From contig NZ_JAMTCR010000003.1 in NCBI RefSeq assembly GCF_024171945.1, positions 548,211-612,210 on the forward strand: a stretch of 64,000 bases of DNA, given 5' to 3'. How positions within the stretch are numbered: the first letter of the stretch is position 1; every line of letters starts with the position of its first letter. Below the pieces are notes generated by a model that was not told where the DNA came from, did not search any database, and worked only from the letters and a program-made list of their open reading frames with translations. A program made the translations under genes and the position numbers. Source of the DNA: Actinokineospora globicatena (GTDB lineage Bacteria; Actinomycetota; Actinomycetes; Mycobacteriales; Pseudonocardiaceae). This document shows positions 16,615-25,389 of this stretch, piece after piece.

Positions 16615-19600
16615 TCAGTCGCCCGAGTCGTAGTCCGGTGGGGTGAACACGCCGCCCGGTACGGATACCTGCGAACCCGGCACCGGCACCACCTTGCCCG
16701 CGGGCAGGTCGGTAGCCGGGTACACCGTGGTGATCTCCCAACCGCCGCCCGCCGCGGGGCGGTAGTAGCCTTCGACGCGGATGGGGTGGCCGTCCGCTGT
16801 GGTGACGATAGCGCTGAACTTGCCGTTCGACGGGCTGCCGTTCGGGTGGGTGCCCGGCGGGGTGTGCGTGGTCTGCGGGGTTCCCGCGATCGCCAGTTCC
16901 AACGCCTTGGTGGCCGCCGCGGCTATCTCGGGGCGGTCCATGGTGTCGGGGAACAGCGACTTGTCCGTGTCCTTGATCTTGATCCCACCGGGCTGGTTGG
17001 CGTCGGGGATCGTGTTGCCCGCGTTGTCCAGTGCGGGGCGGGTGAACTTGTCGATCGCGACTCCGGTGACCGGGTCGACGTCGACCGGGGCGCTGGTGAT
17101 GCCCTCGCTCGCGGCACGCGGTCGGATCTCGTTCGCGTTGTGGCCGCCGCCCTTCATGTCCCACGTTCCCCCGTACGGGCTGTTCGGGCCCGCGGTGTCG
17201 CCCGCGTTGACGTGTGCGGCGTCGACCGTGATCGGGCCCGCGGATCCCGGGCCACCGCTCTTCGTCGCGAAGGTGCGCGCGCTCGTGGCCGTCCCGAAAC
17301 CGGCGCCGTACCCCCGGCTGGTCATGCCGTGCTGGACCGCCTGCACCCGGGGGTGCGCGGTGACACCGTTGACCAGCGCGGACATCAACAGCCCGGTGCC
17401 GAAGTTCTCCCAGCTCAGGTTGCCCGTCGCAGCATTGATCCCGGTGTCGACGACCATGTCCACGCCTACCTGCGCCGCGTACCTGGCCAGCTGGGACATG
17501 CCCTGCATCGGTCCGGCGAGCAGGCCGGACGCGGCGCCGCCGAGCGCGCCGCCCAGGGCGCCGACGGCGATGGCCGTGCCCAGGCCGGTGGTCAGGTCAC
17601 GGCCGGAGAACGCGTTGTCGACCACCGTCGTGGCCGCGCTCGTCGCCGCGCCGACCAGCGCGCCGCCCACGACCATGCCGATCAGCCCGGCCGCTCCCGC
17701 GCTCGCGCCGAGCGCCGCCGCGGCGCCGGTGACCGCGCCGATCACCAGCGGGCCCAGCACGATCGCGACGACCAGGACGATCGCGATGATCACGACCCAC
17801 TTGAGGACCGATTTCCAACGCGGCTGGACCTCGGCGCGGGCCTTGGCCGCCTCGGTGCTGATCGCGGCGGGCATGTCCTGGTGCACGGCGTTGGTCAGAC
17901 CTTCGCGCACCGCGTCGACCTGCCGGGTCGCGCCGTCGGTGAACGCGGTGTCGAGCTTGTCGAAGCCGGTCGACAGACCGCCGAGCACGGTCGTCACGGC
18001 GCTGTCGTGACCGGTGCGGACGCCGTCGACGGCCTGCCGGTGCCCCTTGGCGAGGTCGGCGAGGCCCTCGGCGCCCCGCGACTTCGCGGTGGCGAGCGAG
18101 TCGGCGGAACCCGCCCCTGTGTGTTGTGCGGCGGTGACGGCGGCGGTCGCGGTCTGCCGGAGCGTGTCGGCGGTGGCCTGGGCGTTCGTGTGGAGCGCTT
18201 GACCCGCTTGGTTCGCCTGGGCCCGCAGCTCGTCGGCGAGCTGGGCCAGCCGGGTGTCGAGCTGGACGCCGGTGTCCAGGAGGGTCTGGTCGAGCGTGAC
18301 CGGATCGGGGACGCCAGCGGCGCCCAGCTCGGTGACCAGGGTGGTGAGACCGGTGTCGGTGTCGTCGACCGCGGTCTGAACGGCCTGGTCGAGCGCGTGC
18401 AGTGCGGTGCCAGCGGCTTGGGTGACAGCCTGTTTGTGCTGCTCCGCTCGCGCCTGGATCGCCGCGACCTGACTGGATTCGTGCCGGGTGAGGGCGACCT
18501 CGGCGGTGCGCAGCGTTTCCGCGATCGTGTCGAGCACAGCCGCTCTCGCGGTGCGCGCGTTGTCGAGCGACTGGGTCTCCGCACCGGTCAGGCCTTCGAA
18601 CGCGTGACCCAACACGCCTTGGAGGCTGCCCCGGGCGTCGTCGGCGAGGTGGTGCACGGCCGCCTCGTCGGTCGGCCGCCTGCCCCGCAGCGCGTCGACC
18701 TGTTTGTCGGCCTCCTTGCCCAGGCCGTCCCGGTACGCGGCGCCGACCTTCTCGGCGGCCTCGGCCTCGGCGTCGCAGCGGTTGTCGGTGAGGTGGCCGT
18801 CGAGGAAGCTGTCCTCGCGGTTGATCTTGTGCGCCCGGTAGGCCGTCGCGCGGGTGGTGGCTTCCCGCACCGCGAGCGAGCCCGCGTTCTGCGCCACCGT
18901 GCGGAACTGGCCCTCGACCTGGACATAGCGGCCACCGAGTCGGGTGATCTGCCCCGATTCGAGCACACCCGCCCGGCCGCTCGCCGCGGTCGAGGTGCCC
19001 TGCACTTGGCCGCGGCCCTCCACGGTGGCGGCCCTGATCGCGGCGAGGCTCGCGGAGAAGTCGGACTCGACCTGGGCACGGGCCTGCTGGGCCTGTGCGC
19101 GCAGGCCTGTGCGGACATCGCGGACGGCCGCGCGCACATCGCCGACCTGCGCGCGCACGGCTTGATCAATGCTGGTGAGCGCGGCCGCGTTCGCGGCGGT
19201 GACGGTGGCGGTGAGCCCGGGCTTGAGCGCGGACAGCTCGGCGGTCCGAGCCCTCCGATCCGTGACGAACGCGGTGACGGAAGCCTGTGCGGTGACGCGG
19301 TCGGCGGCCAGTTCCTCGGTGATCGCGTCCACCATCGGTTGGCGCCGCTTGGGGTGGATGTCCGGCGGGAGCAGGGCGTCGACGTCGGTGTCAGCGAACA
19401 TCACCGCAGGCGCGGCGGGCACACCGCCACCAGCGGGCGGGTGCTTGAGTTCGGCGGCCTTGGCGGCGGGGGGCGGCGCATGGGATTCCCGGTGCGCGGT
19501 GCGGAGCGACTTCAGCGGGTGGTCGCCCGCGGGCGGACGCACCCTGCGCGGCTTCGGGTCCTGGGCGGCCGGTGTCGCGATGGCGGCCCGGGAAGCCGCA

Positions 19601-20064
19601 GGGGTGGGCTGCGGCGTGTCTGCCACGGCGGGCTCTGATGTCGAGTCGGCGGGATGTGGCGACGGGTCTGCCGGTCGGGGTTGTGAGGCGGCCGGATCCC
19701 TCGCTGTCTCGGACTCGGTCTGTGGTGCGGCCTGCTGGGTCGACGCACCCGGCACCGCGTTCGGGACGTCGGCTGGGGTCTCGGTGGCTGTCCCAGGCGG
19801 AACGGCTCCGGTCGCGTGCATCGACGTGGCAGTGGCGGGTTCGGCGAGCCCGTCCGGTCGAGAGTCGGCCGTGGGCGTGGGTCCGGCCGATGCCGGGGCA
19901 GACCTCGAGGCCAGAAGGCGGGAGACGGCGGCGTTACCTGCGGAGCCCTGGAGCGACCGCAGGCCGCGCACGTCCAACGCCGTGCCGGACGTGTCCGGTT
20001 GCCCGGCGCGTTCGGGCGAACGAGCAGACTCCTCGCTGTCGAGCGCACGCTCAGGGGTTCGCAT
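16615..20064 (-). CDS. Giant polymorphic toxin with EndoU-like C-terminus
   Basis: 1149 residues from ATG at 20064 (earlier GTG at 20124 possible). Residues about 35-55 contain LRSLQGSAGNAAVSRLL, the motif that opens many actinobacterial eCIS-associated (DUF4157-type) proteins. A Pro/Ala/Thr-rich linker follows, then some 400 residues of long Ala/Gln/Asp helices, then a glycine/alanine-rich membrane-active segment WVVIIAIVLVVAIVLGPLV with GAAAALGASAGAAG (about 765-860), as in RHS/TcdA-like pore regions. The C-terminal 180 residues show GGGHN, DKSLFPDT, IRVEGYYRP and ITTVYPA, the order seen in bacterial EndoU ribonucleases. So: N-terminal delivery tag, helical body, translocation segment, RNase tip. 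No secretion machine is in the window. Confidence 0.65.
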   Translation of the reverse strand: MRTPERALDSEESARSPERAGQPDTSGTALDVRGLRSLQGSAGNAAVSRLLASRSAPASAGPTPTADSRPDGLAEPATATSMHATGAVPPGTATETPADVPNAVPGASTQQAAPQTESETARDPAASQPRPADPSPHPADSTSEPAVADTPQPTPAASRAAIATPAAQDPKPRRVRPPAGDHPLKSLRTAHRESHAPPPAAKAAELKHPPAGGGVPAAPAVMFADTDVDALLPPDIHPKRRQPMVDAITEELAADRVTAQASVTAFVTDRRARTAELSALKPGLTATVTAANAAALTSIDQAVRAQVGDVRAAVRDVRTGLRAQAQQARAQVESDFSASLAAIRAATVEGRGQVQGTSTAASGRAGVLESGQITRLGGRYVQVEGQFRTVAQNAGSLAVREATTRATAYRAHKINREDSFLDGHLTDNRCDAEAEAAEKVGAAYRDGLGKEADKQVDALRGRRPTDEAAVHHLADDARGSLQGVLGHAFEGLTGAETQSLDNARTARAAVLDTIAETLRTAEVALTRHESSQVAAIQARAEQHKQAVTQAAGTALHALDQAVQTAVDDTDTGLTTLVTELGAAGVPDPVTLDQTLLDTGVQLDTRLAQLADELRAQANQAGQALHTNAQATADTLRQTATAAVTAAQHTGAGSADSLATAKSRGAEGLADLAKGHRQAVDGVRTGHDSAVTTVLGGLSTGFDKLDTAFTDGATRQVDAVREGLTNAVHQDMPAAISTEAAKARAEVQPRWKSVLKWVVIIAIVLVVAIVLGPLVIGAVTGAAAALGASAGAAGLIGMVVGGALVGAATSAATTVVDNAFSGRDLTTGLGTAIAVGALGGALGGAASGLLAGPMQGMSQLARYAAQVGVDMVVDTGINAATGNLSWENFGTGLLMSALVNGVTAHPRVQAVQHGMTSRGYGAGFGTATSARTFATKSGGPGSAGPITVDAAHVNAGDTAGPNSPYGGTWDMKGGGHNANEIRPRAASEGITSAPVDVDPVTGVAIDKFTRPALDNAGNTIPDANQPGGIKIKDTDKSLFPDTMDRPEIAAAATKALELAIAGTPQTTHTPPGTHPNGSPSNGKFSAIVTTADGHPIRVEGYYRPAAGGGWEITTVYPATDLPAGKVVPVPGSQVSVPGGVFTPPDYDSGD

Positions 20065-20392
20065 CGTCGGTGGCGGCTCACTTCTCGGCGACTGCGGCTG
20101 GAGACAGTGTGCGGCAGCGCCCACCGCGGATGATTGCCCGAGCGACCATCCGTGCGGGCGACCCCCGAGGTACCTGGCAACGGCGGACCCGGTGGCTCGA
20201 TTGTCGCGTTCAGCGGGCGAGAACTCGGATCGGGGTGCGATCGGAATGGTCGACCAAGATTGTTCGGATCGTTGCCGAGTGATTTCGCCACAGGGCCCCG
20301 GGGATGGGCGCGTGTGTTATTCCCGCAGGTGGCGGGCGGTTGGGAGGCCGCGTACGTGGACCTCGGGCACGTGCCGAAGGTAGAGTGGGGGT
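20065..20392. other. Intergenic stretch between toxin and MarR gene
   Basis: Roughly 330 bases holding the divergent promoters of the toxin and the MarR gene. No gene or clear palindrome seen. Confidence 0.4.
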
Positions 20393-20830
20393 ATGCGGAA
20401 AGAATGCGCTTCGCGCGATAGTGTGGCTGGGCTCAGTGCCCAGCTGGCGCAGCTGCTGGACGCGCATTCACGCGCCGTGGCCGAGCGGCTGGGTATCACG
20501 GCCGCGCAGGTGGTGGCGTTGCGGGAGTTGGATGAGCCGATGACGCTGCGCGAGCTCGCCGGGCGGATGGCGTGCGAGCCGTCGAACGCCACCTACGTCG
20601 CCGATCGGATGGAGGCGCAGTCGCTGATCCGGCGGGAGCCGCACCCCAGCGACCGCAGGTCCAAGCGGGTGGTGCTGACCGAGGCGGGTCAGCGGTGCCG
20701 GGCCAACGTGCTCGCCGCGCTGCAGGAGCGGTCGCCGCTGGATGTGCTGGACGGCGACGAGCAGGAGCAGTTGGCCCGGCTGCTGGGCAAGGCGGTCAGC
20801 ACGGAGCCGCACGCGAACACCGTGCGCTGA
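20393..20830 (+). CDS. MarR family transcriptional regulator
   Basis: 145 residues. The winged helix is evident: ITAAQVVALRELDEPMTLRE then LAGRMACEPSNATYVADRME (recognition helix) and REPHPSDRRSKRVVLTEAG (the DxR wing, PSDRRSK). MarR dimers usually repress a neighbouring transporter or enzyme and respond to small phenolic or lipophilic ligands. It ends six bases before the convergent MDR reductase gene and marks the edge of the AvrD-containing locus. The ribosome site GTGGGGGT is moderate. Confidence 0.85.
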   Translation: MRKECASRDSVAGLSAQLAQLLDAHSRAVAERLGITAAQVVALRELDEPMTLRELAGRMACEPSNATYVADRMEAQSLIRREPHPSDRRSKRVVLTEAGQRCRANVLAALQERSPLDVLDGDEQEQLARLLGKAVSTEPHANTVR

Positions 20831-20835
20831 GCGGG

Positions 20836-21816
20836 TCACACCGTCAGCACGACCTTGCCCGCGACGTGGCCGGTCTCGCCCGCGCGGTGCCCCTCAGCGG
20901 CCCGCTCCAGCGGGAACTCGGCCTCGATCCGGGGCGCCAGCAGGGAATCGGCCACCAACTCCTCGATCCGGCTGATGCTGTCGTGGCTGGACTCGACGAG
21001 CATCAGCCGGTGCCGCACACCCGCCAGGTCGGTGATCCGCTCGGTGTTGTCGAGCACCAACGACACGATGGTGCCCACCCCGTCGCGCAGCGTCCGCGCC
21101 GACCGGCGCGGGTAGTCGCCGCCGACGGTGTCGAGCACGATGTCGATGTCACGGACCACGTCCTCGAACGGGGTCGTCGGGTAGTCGACCACCTGGCAGG
21201 CGCCGCAGGCCGCGACGAAGTCGTGGTGCGCGGCACCGGCCGTGGCGACGACGTGCGCGCCGAGCCCCGCCGCGATCTGCACGGCGGCGTGCCCGACGCC
21301 GCCCGCGGCCGCGTGCACCAGCACCCGGTGCCCCGGTCGCAGGTGTGCGGTCTCCACGAGTGCCTGCCACGCGGTGACCCCCACCAGGGAGATCGCCGCG
21401 GCTTGGGCGTGCGAGACGGTGACCGGTTTGCGGGCGAGCGCCCGTGCCGGGGCGACGGCGTACTCCGCGGCGGCCCCGTGCCCGCACGGGTACGGCAGCA
21501 AACCGAACACCGGGTCGCCCACGTCGTGGTAGGTGGCGCCGAACCCGACCTCGGCCACCACCCCGGAGAGGTCCCAGCCCAGCACCCGGGGCGGGTCGTC
21601 GCGGCGGATCGGGCCGAGGAACCCCTCGACCCGCCGGTGCACCCAGTCGGTCGGGTTCAGGCTCGTGGCCAGGACCCGGACCAAGACCTCGCCCGGCCCC
21701 GGCCGCGGGCGGGGCCGGGTGTGCGACCGCAGCACGTCGGGTCCGCCGAGCACCCGCTGCCCGACGGCGGTCATCGTCCCCGCCGCGGCGGTCGCCCGCC
21801 CGTCACGGTCGTCCAT
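20836..21816 (-). CDS. NADPH-dependent MDR-type reductase (quinone oxidoreductase-like)
   Basis: 326 residues from ATG at 21816 with GGGAG eight bases ahead. It has a GroES-like N-terminal half (GEVLVRVLATSLNPTDWVHR) and a Rossmann half with the nucleotide motif HAAAGGVGHAAVQIAAGLGA. Catalytic-zinc ligands of classical alcohol dehydrogenases are missing, placing it with zinc-free quinone oxidoreductases or enoyl reductases. It overlaps the metallo-hydrolase gene by 14 bases, so the two are co-translated. In the locus it could reduce an alpha,beta-unsaturated ketone or lactone intermediate (inference). Confidence 0.85.
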   Translation of the reverse strand: MDDRDGRATAAAGTMTAVGQRVLGGPDVLRSHTRPRPRPGPGEVLVRVLATSLNPTDWVHRRVEGFLGPIRRDDPPRVLGWDLSGVVAEVGFGATYHDVGDPVFGLLPYPCGHGAAAEYAVAPARALARKPVTVSHAQAAAISLVGVTAWQALVETAHLRPGHRVLVHAAAGGVGHAAVQIAAGLGAHVVATAGAAHHDFVAACGACQVVDYPTTPFEDVVRDIDIVLDTVGGDYPRRSARTLRDGVGTIVSLVLDNTERITDLAGVRHRLMLVESSHDSISRIEELVADSLLAPRIEAEFPLERAAEGHRAGETGHVAGKVVLTV

Positions 21817-22630
21817 CGATGGGCTCCCAGCGGTAGGTGTCCCCGGTGGCGACGACGCGGCCGACGGGCCGCCGCAGGTGCGCGGTCACGGCGGGCACGC
21901 CGAGGCGCGCGAGGTCGGTGATCAACCGGCCGCGCGTCCGCACGGCCGCGTCCGGGTCGGCGTCCACGGTCACCCGGGTGCGGTGGTGGGCCACCTGGGT
22001 GTGCCAGTGCAGCGCGTCACCGGTGACGACCGCCGACGGCGGGTCCCCGACGAGGTAGACGCAGTGGCCGGGGGTGTGCCCGACGGCGGCCCTGGAGAAC
22101 ACCGGTGGCGCGGCGAAGCCGCCCGCGGGCACCAGCCGGACCGGGTTGCGCGCGGCCAGTTCCGCGCGCTTGTGCGGCGGGGCCCAGTCCCATTCCTCGC
22201 CTGCCACCACCAGCGGGATCGAGGCGAGGGCCGCGGAGTGCCGCACCCACCCGATGTGATCGTCGTCGAGGTGGGTGAAGCAGATCAGGTCGATGTCGGC
22301 GGGCCGCACGCCGATGGTGGCGAGGTTGTCGAGCAGCGCGCCGCCGGACACCGCGCCGATGACGCTGTCCCCACGTGGCGGCCGGGGTGCCCGGACCGGG
22401 CCGAGGCCCGCGTCGATCAGCACGGTCGGGCCCGCTCCGTGCGGGCGGACGAGGGTGGCCCCGATGGTGGCGGGCAGGTAGGGACCGGCGGGCACCAGGT
22501 CCGATCGGTGGTCGGGGTGGGCGTCGAGGTCGCTGAACCACCGGGCCGAGGCCAGTTCGACGTTCCCGTCCGGCACGAACCAGATGGTGGCGTCGGGGGT
22601 GTTCAGCGCGACGGGGGTGGCGGGTAGCAC
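21803..22630 (-). CDS. Metallo-beta-lactamase-fold hydrolase, lactonase-like
   Basis: 275 residues, GTG start at 22630. Metal-site motifs: FTHLDDDHIGW (HxDxDH where the family normally shows HxHxDH), GHTPGHCVYLV, VVTGDALHW and a late TAHLRRP. The layout follows AHL-lactonase-like and related MBL hydrolases. The Asp replacing the second His is unusual for that position and should alter the metal site. Ten bases separate it from the P-loop kinase gene upstream, and it overlaps the MDR gene downstream. In this setting it might open or close a lactone ring or protect against the product (inference). Confidence 0.8.
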   Translation of the reverse strand: MLPATPVALNTPDATIWFVPDGNVELASARWFSDLDAHPDHRSDLVPAGPYLPATIGATLVRPHGAGPTVLIDAGLGPVRAPRPPRGDSVIGAVSGGALLDNLATIGVRPADIDLICFTHLDDDHIGWVRHSAALASIPLVVAGEEWDWAPPHKRAELAARNPVRLVPAGGFAAPPVFSRAAVGHTPGHCVYLVGDPPSAVVTGDALHWHTQVAHHRTRVTVDADPDAAVRTRGRLITDLARLGVPAVTAHLRRPVGRVVATGDTYRWEPIDGRP

Positions 22631-22640
22631 GGCGTTCTCG

Positions 22641-23504
22641 TCAGTAGCGCATGGCGTACTGGATCTGGCGCAGCAGGCTCTTCTTGCGCTGCGCCTCGTG
22701 GTAGCGGGCGTCCGCCTTGAGGTCGTCGAGGTCCGTGGCGACCCGCTGCTCGGCGATCTCGATGGCCTCGGGCACCGGCACCGCCAGCGGCAGGCCGAAC
22801 AGGTCGATGATCGTGGTGACCCGCTGCTCGACGGTGCCGCCGACGACCCGGTAGGGGATCTCCAGTTCCTCCAGCGCCGCGATGAGCAGGTCGTCGGAGA
22901 GGCGGCGGAACGGTTCGGACACCGGGCGGTGGCCGTCGGGCTCCATGTCGAACTCGACCGGCAGGTGCACGTAGGCGTCGTAGATCCGTTTCGCGCGCGC
23001 CCGGGTGACGTGCCCGAGGGTGTCGGTGTAGCGCTGGTAGAAGTGCTTCACCGGCAGGCCCATCAGCTTCTTGATGCCCTGGAACCACCAGGCGGCACCC
23101 GGGTTGATGCCGACACGCATGCGGGCCTCGAAGTACACCCACTCGTGGAACACGCCGCCGTCGGAGATGAACGGGCCCGCGCCGGACTCGTTGTGCACGC
23201 GTTCCTCGAAGCGGCGCAGGCCCAGCTTCACCAGTTCCATCGCGCTCAGTTCCATGACCGTCTTGCCAGGCACCAGGTCGACGAGCAGTTGGCGGGAGGT
23301 CTTCGCGTGGGTGCGGGGGATGCCGGTCGCGACCGACAGCGCCTCGCTGGTAGTGGACTTGCCCGAGGAGAAGGTGCCGGAGACGGCGAGCTTGAGGGTG
23401 GGGTGGTCGTGGAAGTTCGGCAGCGGCATGGTGGGCCGGACGCGGTCGCGCAGGGGCCGGTCCGCGGCAGAACCGCGGGACCGGGCGGTGGAGATCGCGG
23501 TCAT
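22641..23504 (-). CDS. P-loop kinase-like ATPase (AAA_28/NadR-like), copy 1
   Basis: 287 residues from ATG at 23504 (AGAGAGG upstream). The first 30 residues are Arg/Ser-rich; then KLAVSGTFSSGKSTTSEAL gives the P-loop (GTFSSGKST). SDGGVFHEWVYFEARM is the second shared block, and a C-terminal block reads YRVVGGTVEQRVTTIIDL. The same blocks occur in the next gene, so the two are paralogues. Proteins of this type phosphorylate nucleosides, nucleotide precursors or other small molecules. The ATG overlaps the stop of copy 2 (ATGA), indicating strict coupling. The substrate is unknown. Confidence 0.75.
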   Translation of the reverse strand: MTAISTARSRGSAADRPLRDRVRPTMPLPNFHDHPTLKLAVSGTFSSGKSTTSEALSVATGIPRTHAKTSRQLLVDLVPGKTVMELSAMELVKLGLRRFEERVHNESGAGPFISDGGVFHEWVYFEARMRVGINPGAAWWFQGIKKLMGLPVKHFYQRYTDTLGHVTRARAKRIYDAYVHLPVEFDMEPDGHRPVSEPFRRLSDDLLIAALEELEIPYRVVGGTVEQRVTTIIDLFGLPLAVPVPEAIEIAEQRVATDLDDLKADARYHEAQRKKSLLRQIQYAMRY

Positions 23505-24121
23505 GTCGTTGCGCCTCTCTGTGGTGTGGTCTCGACGAGTCGGGCGATGTGGTCGAGCCGCTGCTCGACGGTCCCGGTGACCACGTGCACCGGCCGACCG
23601 AGGTCGGCGCACAGGTCGGTGAGCACGGCGTCCGTGCGCGCGCGGAAGTCGTCGTCGATGGGTGGGTCGGCGGCGAGCGGGACCTCGGCGGGCAGGTGGA
23701 CCAGCAGCGTGTACGCCTGGTCGGCGTACCGCCGCACCGCCGGGAACGGGGCCCAGAGCAGCGGCAGCACGGCGGGGAGGTCGGCGGGGGCGAGCTGTGC
23801 CCGGTCGGGTCGCCGCGCGGTGCCCGGGTAGGACCCGTCGCGCAGGCGAAGCGCGGCGTAGACGAACTCGTGCAGCACGCTGCCGTCGGATACGAAGGTC
23901 TCCCGGTTCTCGGCGACGCGGCGATCGGCGTACCGGGCGACGGTGAGCCCGATCAGCTGGGTGGGGCTCCACTCGTGGACCTGTTCGCCTTCGTCGTCGA
24001 GGTCGACGCGCATCGGACCCGCGGCCTGCACGGCGGGGATGCCCAGTTCGCGCTCGATCGCTGCGGCCAACGTGGTCTTGCCCGAGCCGTAGGCGCCGAG
24101 CAGGGCGATGCGCACGGCCAT
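23501..24121 (-). CDS. P-loop kinase-like ATPase (AAA_28/NadR-like), copy 2
   Basis: 206 residues from ATG at 24121, which overlaps the LLM stop (TGATG). It opens directly with the P-loop RIALLGAYGSGKTTLAAAI, then shows FVSDGSVLHEFVYAALRL and VHVVTGTVEQRLDHIARL, equivalent to blocks in copy 1. It lacks the N-terminal extension and most of the C-terminal tail of copy 1. Tandem, overlapping paralogues suggest a heteromeric kinase or two sequential phosphorylations; neither has been tested. Confidence 0.75.
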   Translation of the reverse strand: MAVRIALLGAYGSGKTTLAAAIERELGIPAVQAAGPMRVDLDDEGEQVHEWSPTQLIGLTVARYADRRVAENRETFVSDGSVLHEFVYAALRLRDGSYPGTARRPDRAQLAPADLPAVLPLLWAPFPAVRRYADQAYTLLVHLPAEVPLAADPPIDDDFRARTDAVLTDLCADLGRPVHVVTGTVEQRLDHIARLVETTPQRGATT

Positions 24122-25260
24122 CACCGGACCGTGGCCGGTACCGCGTCGGTCGCGCGCGCGTCGGCTTCCTTGGCAGCGCGCCACCGCTGGCTCCAGGCGA
24201 TCGAGTCGAGGCCGCGCGCGGTCGACCCGGTGAAGACCGGGGCGACCTCGGTGGCCAGCAGCTCGTAGCAGAGCTTGGTCGCCGACCTGGGCGCCCAGTT
24301 CATCACGTAGGCGAGGAAGGTACCGAAGCCGCCGGTCCGCTCGTGCAGGTCGGCGATCGCTTCGATGGCGTCCTCGACCGAGCCGATGATGGCGCGCTTC
24401 TCGGCGACGGCGGTGAGCATGTCCGCGCGCGCGGAGGGCCCCGGGGTGACCGGGGCGCCGACGGCGTCGCCCCAGTAGTTGTGCATCCAGCGCCCGAAGC
24501 CCGCTTCGGCTTCAGCGAAGGCTTTCTCCCGCGTCTCGGCGATGTGGATGGGGACCGCGACGCGCCACCGCGCCCGGTCGACCGTCGTTCCGCGGGCGGC
24601 CGCGGCCTCCTCGGCGACGCGCCACTGGCCTGCCAGGTCGACCCCGGGCCACCCCGGCGGCGGTGCCCCGAAGGACAGCAGGTCCATGCCGAACTCGGCG
24701 GCGACCGTGGGCCCGAACGGGGATCCGACGCTGGACACGGCGAACCGGATGCCCCCCGGCGAGTGCGGCGGCAGCTGCATCCGGGCGTCGACGAGGTCGT
24801 ACCAGTCGGTGCGGTCGGTGACCCGGCGGGTGCCGTTGACCAGTTCGATGATCGTCGGGATCGCGGCGAGGGTGCGCGGCTTGAGCTGGTCCACGGGGAC
24901 GCCCAGCATGTGCGCGTCGTTGGGCGTCGCACCGGGGCCGAGGCCGAGGATGTAGCGGCCCTTCGTGAGGTGGTCGAGCATCAGCGCGCGGGTGGCGATG
25001 TGGAACGGGTGGTGGAACGGCACCGTCACCACACCGTTGGCCAGCACGATCCGCTCGGTGCGCGTGGCGGCCGCGGCGATCATCGTCTCCGGCGCGCCCA
25101 CCAGCGGCCACCCCAGGGAGTGGTGCTCGCCGAACCAGCACTCGTCGAGGTTCAGCCGGTCGGCCAGCTCGACGAGTTCGAGGTCGTGGTGGATGTTGAG
25201 GTGGGGATCGGTCCTCGGGTCGTGCAGGGGCGAGAGGAAGATCCCGAATCCTGTGCGCAT
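24121..25260 (-). CDS. LLM-class flavin-dependent monooxygenase
   Basis: 379 residues; ATG at 25260 follows GGAGGAGCC. The TIM-barrel signature is clear: GFGIFLSPLHDP, ELADRLNLDECWFGEHHS, TRTERIVLANGVVTVPFHHP, GRYILGLGPGA, all typical of luciferase-like monooxygenases that use FMNH2 or F420. The C-terminus ends with a lid region GFGTFLAYVMNWA. It lies between the MmyB regulator and the kinases. In the locus it may hydroxylate or perform a Baeyer-Villiger-like oxidation on the product; this is inference. Confidence 0.88.
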   Translation of the reverse strand: MRTGFGIFLSPLHDPRTDPHLNIHHDLELVELADRLNLDECWFGEHHSLGWPLVGAPETMIAAAATRTERIVLANGVVTVPFHHPFHIATRALMLDHLTKGRYILGLGPGATPNDAHMLGVPVDQLKPRTLAAIPTIIELVNGTRRVTDRTDWYDLVDARMQLPPHSPGGIRFAVSSVGSPFGPTVAAEFGMDLLSFGAPPPGWPGVDLAGQWRVAEEAAAARGTTVDRARWRVAVPIHIAETREKAFAEAEAGFGRWMHNYWGDAVGAPVTPGPSARADMLTAVAEKRAIIGSVEDAIEAIADLHERTGGFGTFLAYVMNWAPRSATKLCYELLATEVAPVFTGSTARGLDSIAWSQRWRAAKEADARATDAVPATVR

Positions 25261-25389
25261 GGCTCCTCCGTGGGACGCACCGCGGGGGTGGTACCGGGAA
25301 CGCGCGGGCGCGGTGGCCGCCGTTCCAGGTTCACCGGTCGCGGGGTCGGTGTCTTGTGCGTGCTCACACCGGGTTTGGCACCAACAGGC

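Noticed and set aside
16786-19638. 950-codon open frame on the plus strand
   Set aside because: Antisense to the giant toxin, with repetitive Gly/Arg/Val composition and no motif.
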